Part shown: one piece after another, positions 55,040 to 64,000 of the stretch | Numbering within the stretch: the stretch's first letter is position 1 | Layout: the number at the start of each line of letters is the position of its first letter | Assembly (NCBI GenBank): GCA_021234155.1 | Contig: JAJEKV010000041.1 | Location: 10,255,018-10,319,017 of the forward strand | Length of the DNA: 64,000 nt | DNA from: Isoetes taiwanensis | Taxonomy: Eukaryota; Streptophyta; Lycopodiopsida; Isoetales; Isoetaceae | Direction of reading: 5' to 3' | Notes under the pieces: generated by a model | Databases searched by the model: none | The model's input: the letters and a program-made list of their open reading frames with translations, nothing else | What the model was told of the DNA's origin: nothing | Made by a program: the position numbers and the translations under genes

Positions 55040-58000
55040 CAAACATAAGTAGCAATTTGGCCATTCTATAACATAATTCTACTCTCCCTTTCGTTTTCTT
55101 TGGGGCAAGCGATATATATAGTTTATCATCAACATAGAAAGCAATTTTCTATCATGTAAGAGTGGGCTAAAACCAAGGAACGTGTGACATTATTGGTGAG
55201 GCCAAATTTACTTTGCAGATCCCCATATTTGTACCAACTATACCACATAAATTTCTTTACATATCAAGTCACTCAAAGTGGGATCTTTATTGATTTGCAT
55301 TCATTTCAACCAAGATGGCAATCACTCCCTTAATCATGCATTCCCTTTCACATAGTGTTTGAAATTGGAAATTAAGCTAGCCAACAAGTATGCCTGCAAA
55401 AGTTAGCCTCCAATGGATTCTCTATACAAATCTATTGGAATTTATATTAAAACCCATTCATTTTTAACTGGAAATTTAAGGGTGCAAACCCCCAATTTTA
55501 GAACCCAACATAGTGTTAAAATTGGTTTACAAATTGCTTCACAAAATTCTATCCTAATTTCCATTCAATATTACAACGTGTGCCATTGGCAAGTTTGCAT
55601 GATTGTCTACGCCCCACCTATTATTACATCAAGTGAATTCCTACCACGCAAATTTATTATTTTTATTAAACCGAGAATCATGTCCCAATTGCATTACCCT
55701 TACAATATGACAGTTGGGGAGCGCAAGATCCAGGTGCTTCATCAATGATTTTAATCGAATTCTTACCTGTGCAGCCGGTGATGGAGAATGAAAGATCAAA
55801 ACAACATTCCTTGAAATCGGCACGGTGATGTGGGCCTGTGGAAATACTCCAATCAAAAATTGAAAGTGACCCAACCGCTTGTATTGATGTTTGCATTAAA
55901 TGTGCTAGCGAACCCACTGTGGGATGCCGTGCATCCATCTAAGTCGGTTTCTTGCTGGAAACCTGCTCCTCCTGGTGGACCACTATAGAGAGAGATTTTG
56001 TCCATGCTTCTTGTTCTTTAATTCGGCTTTGTCTTTGTTCTTCAATCCATGTTTCTTATTTGTTCTTCAAGGTTTGCAGCAATCCGGCTATTTCGACTAA
56101 TTTTTTCAACAAAAAACAAGCAAAAGGATCATCACCAAAGAAAGTGCCATAGCCAGTGTTGTCGCTTGCAAGGATATATCCGTCTAGACAGACATATACA
56201 AGTAGAATACTGGAGAGCTAACTTCACCGGAATCTCTTTCTTTGCAAGATTCATACTCTAAGCTTGGAGAATGCAGAATGCAGAATTAGGGCTCGAAAAT
56301 TGCCGCCTATATAAAATGTGTACCGGATATAACAGTAATATGATATAAATATATCGGATTTTACATTAAATTATGTTTTTTTCTATCGGAATTTTTTCAG
56401 TACCAAAAATGTATACTGGCAATTTTTAGATTGGACCAGACAAATAAAGGGGCTTACCAAGTAATATTCTGAACCATTTGTAAATGGGAAAGCAAACGCA
56501 GGAAGAAGCTCTCCTTTATAGAATATCATCTACCAACTTGCTCCTATCCCCCCTCCCCCCCTCCCCCCCATTCCTTTTAGTGTATGACACGTAGTAGTAG
56601 GTTGGGCATCCCAAAATATTATGATTGTTGCTCTAATGGAGTAAGCAATAAGTGGCAAGGCCATGACGCAATTTAAGCTATGTAAGCATAACAATAGCAT
56701 TGCTTTGGGGTGCTTGCTGTACACATGAATTTACCATTAAAGAAAGAACAGGACTATGTACTGGCCACTATACAGGGGTACAAGACTTTGCTAATAAATA
56801 AGCTTGTACAAGCGATGAAATTATTTTGGGCATGAAACCCTTGCATGTTTATTTGCTTTTGGTCTTGGGTTGTTGAACGAGAACAGAGTGTGGAAAATTT
56901 TGGGCTTGAACAAAGCCACATACAACCAACAAAGACAAAGACAAAGATGGCTGGGACCGTCGGAAAGCCAGCTGGATCTTGTGCCAGATTGGATCACCTT
57001 AGACAGAATTGGCATGGCCTTTAGGGCAGCCCGTAAGCTCTGCCCTAATCTTATTTACTTAGCAAGCGTATGCATAAATAGGAGATATCTCCTCGGCCGA
57101 TATGTGCTTGCCCGCTCTATTTTAATCGATATCCCAAGGCTTACATAATTTATTAAGCAAATGCAAAGGATATGTAGTCAGCGACGCCTTTATTCAAGCC
57201 CGCCCACGCAACCGTATGGGCAATGTGGAGGATATTACTAGGCATGAATCGCTTAGGTAAACCGCTTACTGCAGCAATAAGGCTACAAGTTCCATGTGAT
57301 TACGTATGAATTTTCTAGGAAAGGAAAGAACAAAATGGAAGACAAGCTTGAAGATCCCAACAAGGCCCTTGCATACTTCCTTCCATTTGGGAAAATTTAA
57401 AATTTTAACAAAGATTTTGCACTTGATATGTTATCCTTGATGTGGATTTGCATATCCTTGTTAAATATGGTGAATAGCTCGATTGATTACTTAATTTCAA
57501 GGGGTTACCGCAGATCCAAACATCTACTACAAGGATTACTCAATCACTAATATTAGAACCCAAAATGCGAGCTTGATATATCTACCTTAAAATGTTTCTT
57601 AAAATTAGTCGACTTTATCCGAGAGTTTAGGAGCCAAAGCTAATATTAATATATAGCACAATAACAAAGGGGTTTATTTTGTATTTTTGTACGACTTTTC
57701 CAATGGTTTTTATATGATTTGATGGACGATTGCATGAGGCATATTAAGTAGTACATCTAGAGTGCGATTAGCTCCCCAAACGGATTTGTTGTTTGCAACC
57801 TTTTCTTGCAGACCAGGTAATCATCTTTTTGTTTACAAAGTTCAAGAAGACGGTTATTCATCAAGTCCAAGTGGCTCATGCTTTGGCGTATGCCCTTAAT
57901 CGGAGATTCTTGGACCGCAAAGAATAGAATAGAATAGAATAGATTTTTTATCGTCCATGGAGACCAATTGGCCTATGGGACCCAAACAAAAAGAGAGCAA

Positions 58001-59206
58001 AAGCAAGTTTAGAATCGCTGGATTAACCCCCCCCTTCCCAAGGGTTTTCGAGGGGAAAAACTTTAGCAAGTAATAAGTATGCCGGGTACACCGCATAATT
58101 GTATAGGACAATTCAATATCGCCTCGAGGACACAACCGAAGTCCGTATCCATAATCTCCTCGAGGTATGACCCCAACAAGCCCACGGACGCCGTATTCAA
58201 ACAACATGCGCCGCTGATCGTGCACAACTAACCAACATACCGCTTCCGGATATGGGCAAACACCGGCGCATCTAGAGGGCATGACATTCATCTTCAATGG
58301 CTCTAGTGGCAACACCGACAAAGCCTATACTCGTGCTTCCCGAGTCCAACGCCATGTCTCAATGCGAGATGATGTGCACCGCGAATGGAAGAGTCTCCGC
58401 GTCTTCATGGGCAAATGGGTGTACAAGTACTGGTGTGGGCCTCTCGTGAGTCTAGAATTGACTTGTCACTGGCGATAGTGTGATTTGTTACAACTAAGTT
58501 TTGGTACACTATAAATGCTCCCAAGAATCAAGGGGTTTGGCGATAAATGGAACGCTTGATTGAACATGGCAAGGTGCAGCAATTGGAGTAAGCAATTTCA
58601 AAGATCCAAAGCACCGGAAGAAATTTTAGATTTGCTAAAATTATTCCCGCTATTAACCGTATATGATCTTTTTAGTGACATGTCGAGTTTTATGTACCTT
58701 TTAAAACATGACAACCTTTCCATATTTGCCAGCCTATTTATGAATGCATTGTCTTCAAATACATTGAATTATGTAACATGTAGAGTCAAAGATCCATTTT
58801 GGCTTACAAGATGAACTAGTGAAATCTTGCCACCAAAAGGAATGCATGTCTCAGCTGATACTCCTTTGGGAATTCCAGGGAGGACTTCAGGAACAATTTG
58901 GAGAGGAAGCAGCCGAGCAATCACATTTAGAGGCACCTGCATTTATAAGATCCCACCAAGACATTTGGTATGATGTCAAGAGCTTTGTTGTGCTCTGGAT
59001 ATTGTGGAACATTTGGGGAAGACTCTAACACAGGTCCACGTGCTGCTTACTGATTTGGTTGATTCTACTTATATAGTTTTTTATTGTATATTTGAGTTTT
59101 AAACTGAATGCATTTGTATAATATAGTTCTAGCTTGTGGTAGGCGTAAATATAAGAGCCATATTATAATTGCTTTCTTAAGTGTATTTTCCAATATTTTT
59201 TGCATT
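55040..59206. other. Intergenic, no gene recognised
   Basis: AT-rich sequence with scattered short frames. The minus frame at 55678-55938 (MDARHPTVGSLAHLMQTS at its start) and the plus frame at 56870-57148 look mildly coding, but I recognise neither. A C-rich run lies at 56549-56568 and a GAATA repeat at about 57923-57942. Confidence 0.4.
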
Positions 59207-60673
59207 TGTAACGTCCCCTACTTCTTCTATGATGCTCCCATCGTATTGGAAGGCGAAGTTCATCCCCCTGGCAACCAAGCTGATAGAGGCCATCCACCGA
59301 CACCAATCCTTTAGTAATGGATTGATGAGGAAGAATGGATGGGTCATTTGTCCCGCCTTCCCTCTGACCGCCCAAGCCGCGAAGCATAAATAAACGTAAG
59401 CACATGACATCAATGCAAACACAGCCACCAAGGATGATCGCACCCTCCATAGCATACATGTATACACATCAACAATATCATCATTACATGGGAGATCCTA
59501 CCCAAGGCTCAAACTCCGTGATATGGACTCCACGCTTTGGGTCTCCGTAAGTCATTACGCATGTAATTCATGAAAGTGGATTGGGCTAGCATAGGAACAT
59601 GGTCATGGTAGTCCGCCCCATCCGCCTCCCCGGCGTACACTTTGCAGTAGTAGTTTGACAGTCTAGGGACTGGACCGTAGCCTACCGGGTGCGTAGCCAA
59701 AGGGGCTACTACTGGGTTTTATCTCCCCAGCCCCGATGAGGCAGGAGGGGATCACCCCCTCCAGAGGCATGCATGCCCATCACAGGCGGCTAGAGGGCCA
59801 CTGCCCGTCTTCGACTTGAACCTCATTGAAGGCGACTCATCACCCAAGAGGTGTCGAGCTCATGCATTGTCCACACGCAGTGGCAAACCATTAATCCTAG
59901 CTCACGAGATCCCCGGGTAGGCGCTACACACCGTAGGGATCGGGCCAAAGATGGAACAAGTCCTCTTTATTCCACCGGTCTGGCCCCGCCACTCACAACC
60001 AGACGGGCTCTTGTACATGGGCCGCATTAATTAGGAATTAATGAGGCTATCTAGATGCATCTACTACTGAAGGTTTCAGGGCCTCTACCCCCTTCTCAAT
60101 ACACCGGAGTGAGCATAGAATGGAACATTATCATCATCAAAGAACTAAAATACTGAATAATATCTATTCTATCTACCTAAAGATAAGGCTGCTAAGACTA
60201 ATCTACCATGCTATCCTAGCTCATTGTGGAGCTAAAAGTCGACTTTGCACAACGAAATCGCGGGTTACCTGATCCTTGTCCCCGCCCTCAAATCGCCCCA
60301 TGACTTCGCTTTGGTTGAAGGCAAAATGCCCCCGGAGATCGGTTGTAAATGCGTTTGGCAAGGCCTGACAATGCTAACTAGCAGCTTTGGCTTGGCCGAA
60401 TGGCCCAAGGAAGCCAAAATGGAAAAGGTTTAGGGTTTTCCCTTTGTTCCTTTTACATGACCCTTTTAGGTTTAGGTTAGAAGGGGACTAATGGGGCTTT
60501 GCCATTTGGCAAAGGGGGTTTAATTGCATATGTTTAATAGACATGTGCAACATATGAGGTTGCCTCCTAGGCGCAATCCTTTACGGCTCTCAAGTACTTG
60601 TCAAGGTGACATGTACGCGTGGCATGGCAGTATAATATACGTATTGGGCCATATATTATGCTGGAACGTCACC
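59207..60673 (-). repeat. 3' LTR of Ty3/gypsy copy B (approximate)
   Basis: The segment starts TGTAACGTCCCC and ends near GGAACGTCACC, giving roughly inverted ends as expected for an LTR read on the minus strand. It is homologous to 25380-27080 and, reversed, to 37.4-38.4 kb. It lies 3' of the integrase frames of copy B. The partner LTR would be beyond the right edge of the window, so the limits are inferred. Confidence 0.6.
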
Positions 60674-60674
60674 C

Positions 60675-61477
60675 TCCTTGGAAACCTACATGAACCCTAC
60701 AACACATTCCATGCATGCAATTTTACATCACAATATCCCAATGTAATATTTAAGTTGAAATTTTATAATCACGCCACTTATTCTATAACATGCTATAGTA
60801 AGGTGATCTCTCAACCCTTACATTATCATTTAATATTCACAATATTTTATGGTTCCACAATTATCAGTAACACAGTTTCAAAATTCTATAATTTAAGGTC
60901 CATTTGGTCTCCTTGCAACACATTATGACAAAACATGGGTTGCAAGTCTTCGCAGTGCGACCCTCCTGCCGCTAGACACTTCTATTGGCCTGCAGGTCCA
61001 ACACTAAGTTAGTATACATTTATTTATTATTAAGTTGGTTATTAGGGAACCACCCATTTAATTACAATTTATATGGATGCAAGACTAATCTCCCGACGTA
61101 GAAAAGATGATGTTTCTTTCATCTTGGCCGTAGAGACAGCACCCTATCATGCCTAAGATGATCACTCATGCCTACACCTTTCGTCGCCTTTGGCGTGAAG
61201 AATGGCGTCCTCCACGTAGTAGGCATTGACTAGAGGTGCTTTCCTATCAATGCATGACTAAATGACCTCTTATCTCTCAATTTCGTCTACTTTCGTGGCG
61301 ACAGGAGTAGACTTCTTAATCTACCTCACACTCACCTATCGGTTCGGTGTCGACTACTTCGCTGATGAGCCGACCCTTGCATTACTCCATGAATTGGGGG
61401 TATTGCTTTTCAAAATCTGATTGCAGTATCCACATAGCATCTTCCACAAAAGGCCCATTTAACTAGGTATTGAGGAA
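60675..61477. other. 3' untranslated part of gypsy copy B
   Basis: This stretch between the LTR and the integrase frame has no coding motif. Blocks such as CTCACCTATCGGTTCGGTGTC (first 20 bases, near 61330) match the CTCACCTATCGAGTGGGGTGTC region at 27541 in copy A, so it belongs to the element. Confidence 0.6.
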
Positions 61478-61885
61478 TTAGGATCTTCTTGTTTTCTTTG
61501 TAGAACCCGGCCAAGAAGAACCTTTGCGACGATCTCGAAGTTGGTCGTCCGTCATTTCCAAGAACTCCTGTTGTTCCAATACTTCCTCTAGATTAGGAGT
61601 GTGCCTCTTCAGGAGACTTGCATGAAAGACCCTATGGATTTTAAGATGTGCTGGCAGGTCCAACTTGTAGGATTGGTTATCTACTCTTTTGGTTATCATG
61701 AACGGCTCAGCCCATCTTGGAGCAAGATTCTTGCAATTACTGATGCGGAGCTTCGCTTGCTTGACTTTGATCTTTAGCCACACATTGTCCTCTACTTGGA
61801 ACTCTCTTACTTTTCTGTGCTTATCGGCTACACTCTTCTGCCGGTTTCTTGCTGCTAGAAGATATCCTCTCACTTCTTCCACCAA
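61478..61885 (-). CDS. Gypsy copy B integrase C-terminus
   Basis: An open frame of 135 residues. It reads AARNRQKSVADKHRKVREF, VEDNVWLKIKVKQ, LAPRWAEPFMITKRVDNQSY and KLDLPAHLKIHRVFHASLLK. This is the GPY/F-type C-terminal module of gypsy integrase (VWL, LAPRW.GPF.I, HPVFHVSLLK), followed by a charged tail. There is no clear chromodomain. The module contacts DNA during integration. The frame is separated from the catalytic core upstream by stops. Confidence 0.88.
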   Translation of the reverse strand: MVEEVRGYLLAARNRQKSVADKHRKVREFQVEDNVWLKIKVKQAKLRISNCKNLAPRWAEPFMITKRVDNQSYKLDLPAHLKIHRVFHASLLKRHTPNLEEVLEQQEFLEMTDDQLRDRRKGSSWPGSTKKTRRS

Positions 61886-62026
61886 TTATTGTGTGTCGGC
61901 TAGCATCTACTAGGATACTTCTACCTTGGACAAGGGATTGTGCCAAGTGTCTGGGGTCAAGCATTGGTAGCCATACTCTTGCTTGGTGCTATTGTATGCA
62001 AACTCCACCAAGTGAATATAATCGTC

Positions 62027-62254
62027 TCACTTTGATTGCTTGTTCCACACATAGTTCCTCATATCTTCAAGTATCCGATTCGTATGCTCCGTCTGCCCAT
62101 TCGTCTGAGGATGATATGTCGTGCTCATCGAGAGCTTCGTCTGGATGGTGGTGAAGAGATCTTCACAAAATGCACTCATGAACTTTGAATCCCTATTAGA
62201 GATTATCTCCCTTGGCATCCCATGGAGTCGAAAGATTTCCTTTGTGAACAACAC
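62027..62254 (-). pseudogene. Gypsy copy B integrase core fragment
   Basis: The frame reads FTKEIFRLHGMPREIISNRD, SKFMSAFCEDLF, TTYHPQTNGQTEHTNRILED and MRNYVW. It holds the second acidic residue (NRD) and the catalytic Glu (QTEHTNR) of the integrase core. The first acidic residue should lie at 62260-62500, where frames are broken. It is homologous to 28450-28755 in copy A. Confidence 0.88.
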
Positions 62255-62512
62255 GACGACGATCCAACGCCAGATTCGGTGGTCCTACATGGCACAAAAT
62301 GCGCCATTTTTTACAATTTGTCCACTACTCCTATTAAGGCTTTTTGCCCCTTATGATTCTTGGGAGCCCCTCAAGTATGAAGTCCATGCTTATTACTTCC
62401 CATTTGGCATTTGGTATTTGGCAATCGGGTAATGGCTCCAACACTCCTGAATTCGGTTGTCCCGCTTTCCGTCAAGTTGACATAGCTGACATTCTCGAAT
62501 GTACCTGGCTAT

Positions 62513-63034
62513 CTACTTCTTCATGCCGGGCCAGAAGTAGCTACTTCTAATCTTGAAGTACGTCTTCATAAAACCCGCATGGCCGGCTATTGGGCTATTG
62601 TGCGTGTCATGGAGTATTAACTTCCTGATTTCGGATGACTCTGGTACACACAATTTGTTCTTATGGTACAATAGATTGCCTTCCTTCTTAAAATGTTTGA
62701 AGGTTTCCTTTGTCCGTCCTGCCTCTTTAGAAAGGCTTGCCCATGCTTCCTTGAAGTCTCGGTCCGTTGGCAACATTTCTTCTACCTTCTTGCCAAACTC
62801 ACCGATGAGTGTTGATATGGCATTGCAATGGACTCTTGTTGTCAAGGGGTGCCTTGAGAGCGCATCCGCAACCACGTTGAGCTTGCCTGGCTTGTACATG
62901 ATGACAAAATAGTACTCCTCCAGGAACTCCATCCATCTCCTTTGTCTCAAGTTGAGATGTGGCTGGGTGAAGACATATTGTATATTTTGATGGTCCGTAT
63001 CTAATTGGAACTTCCTCTCCAATAGATAATGCCT
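62513..63034 (-). CDS. Gypsy copy B RNase H end and integrase zinc domain
   Basis: This open frame starts inside RNase H with RHYLLERKFQLDTDHQNIQY, then HLNLRQRRWMEFLEEYY and KPGKLNVVADALSRHPL, the conserved end of gypsy RNase H. It continues to HNSPIAGHAGFMKTYFKI and SSYFWPGMKK, the H2C2 zinc region of integrase. At its upstream end (about 63028-63040) it is joined directly to gag sequence, out of frame. Protease, RT and the start of RNase H are deleted. Confidence 0.88.
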   Translation of the reverse strand, partial: RHYLLERKFQLDTDHQNIQYVFTQPHLNLRQRRWMEFLEEYYFVIMYKPGKLNVVADALSRHPLTTRVHCNAISTLIGEFGKKVEEMLPTDRDFKEAWASLSKEAGRTKETFKHFKKEGNLLYHKNKLCVPESSEIRKLILHDTHNSPIAGHAGFMKTYFKIRSSYFWPGMKK

Positions 63035-63700
63035 TGCTCCAACCTGTAGAACTGTTGCATCATATGGCACTTGTGTTCTCTCGGCACGTAATGACGCTTA
63101 AATGCCTTGGAGAACTTCTTGAATCTGCAGCTATCTCTGCTTAACCCATGGGCTTTGGAATAGCCTTTCCACCAAATTCTGGGTACTCCACGTTGAGGTT
63201 GGCTGTCACTACCTTGCCCTTATCCTGATCTTTCATACTATAAGCATTCCCATACTCTCTCATTTCATCCAACCAAGCCTCGACTTCCATTCCTGACCTG
63301 TTGTCTCCTGAGAACTGTTCCAGCTTCCTGGCTTTCCACACATTGCTCAATGCGGAGTCGACTTTCTTCTGGTAGTCGGCTTCAATCCTGCCCCTATCAC
63401 GGTTGGGACCCTCCCACCGATCGTTGTCCTACTCCTCCGATTCGGAGTCGGAGTCGGAACTAGAATTGGAGGAATTCGTGCAACGGGATCTCCTTCTCAT
63501 GTTCCTCTTCTTTGCCTTGTTTGTTCTGCTAGTAGGTGTTTGGGGTAGTTGGACATTTTGGTCTAGTGCACTTGCTACCATCCCCGCCAGCAAAGCTCTT
63601 ATCTCGTGGATATCCGATCTCATTTGCGATACCTCCTCTTCCAGGGTTGGTGCCTCGAACTCTCGGAATAGGTTCCTTGATTGAAACCGCCTTTACTGTG
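63035..63700 (-). pseudogene. Gypsy copy B gag, truncated at the deletion junction
   Basis: The frame at 63141-63350 gives MSNVWKARKLEQFSGDNRSG and EAWLDEMREYGNAY, the gypsy gag N-terminus. The region 63035-63140 gives FKKFSKAFKRHYVPREHKCH and MMQQFYRLEQG, the middle of the capsid. Upstream (63429-63623) a Ser/Asp-rich acidic frame likely forms the very N-terminus. Gag stops at the deletion junction into RNase H, so the zinc knuckle is missing. Confidence 0.8.
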
Positions 63701-64000
63701 TCCGCTTTTCCCGAGGTTGTCGATCTTGTTCTACATTCCTAGGTGCTCTAGTCACAGCACACATTAGATTGCACTCTTATGATTAGCTTTTGTTTGTTAT
63801 TGCATTGGTTGTTTGACGATATAGTTGTGAGAACAAAATATATCAAAGAACATTCATAATGCCATCAATTATATTCATAAGGTACAATATTTTTACAATC
63901 AATAATAGAGAGGAAAAGTTTTAATTTATTCTTGGAATCTTTGATATGCCGAGTTGTCTGTATGGGACTGCGAAGTCGAAGACGCTCGAGGCTATTGACC
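63701..64000. other. 5' leader of gypsy copy B, no gene
   Basis: The last 300 bases should be the leader of copy B. No primer site (GCTCTGATACCA on the plus strand) or LTR end is seen before the window ends. Confidence 0.4.

Noticed and set aside
57896-58321. Minus-strand open frame of 141 residues
   Set aside because: No domain and no coding-like pattern; it includes a GAATA microsatellite.
58819-59028. LINE zf-RVT end suggested by FVVLWILWNIW
   Set aside because: Only one short motif-like string, no poly(A) end or RT nearby.

Overview
The window looks like nuclear DNA of a large, repeat-rich plant genome. The evidence is class III peroxidase and armadillo-repeat kinesin remnants, a plant-type receptor-like cytoplasmic kinase, Ty1/copia and Ty3/gypsy elements primed by initiator-Met tRNA, and an L1-type LINE. 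The very low gene density and deeply decayed repeats would suit a gymnosperm, but nothing here proves that.

Layout. 1-7.5 kb holds the 3' exons of an armadillo-repeat kinesin pseudogene, split by a structurally complete minus-strand Ty1/copia element (1125-6804, TSD ATGGT) that landed on the exon-intron junction. 7.66-10.79 kb is a complete gag-only LTR retrotransposon (TSD TTATG). 13.0-17.0 kb is a decayed plus-strand Ty3/gypsy element with a chromodomain-like C-terminus. 17.4 to about 23.85 kb is a decayed minus-strand LINE. About 25.3-30.1 kb and 59.2-64.0 kb are two related minus-strand Ty3/gypsy elements, both lacking protease and most of reverse transcriptase. A third LTR-like copy, in plus orientation, lies at 37.4-38.4 kb. 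34.45-37.30 kb is a candidate DNA transposon carrying exon-like sequence. 40.65-40.98 kb is a 326-bp TRIM/SMART-like element with PBS, PPT and a perfect TSD. 41.56-44.0 kb is a decayed gene of an unnamed, transposase-like family.

Host genes. The best-preserved gene is a minus-strand serine/threonine kinase of the At1g28390/At3g51990 type (47112-48856), with one frameshift near its N-terminus and plausible promoter elements upstream. A class III peroxidase pseudogene lies at 53.39-54.15 kb. No operon-like organisation exists; genes and elements are independent, nested or adjacent insertions.

Data-quality point. LTR pairs that should be near-identical differ almost only where one copy reads CAG or CTG and the other reads a shortened or scrambled form. 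This is not the CAG-to-TAG pattern expected from deamination. It suggests consensus errors at CHG sites, so some frameshifts and stops reported here may be artefacts.
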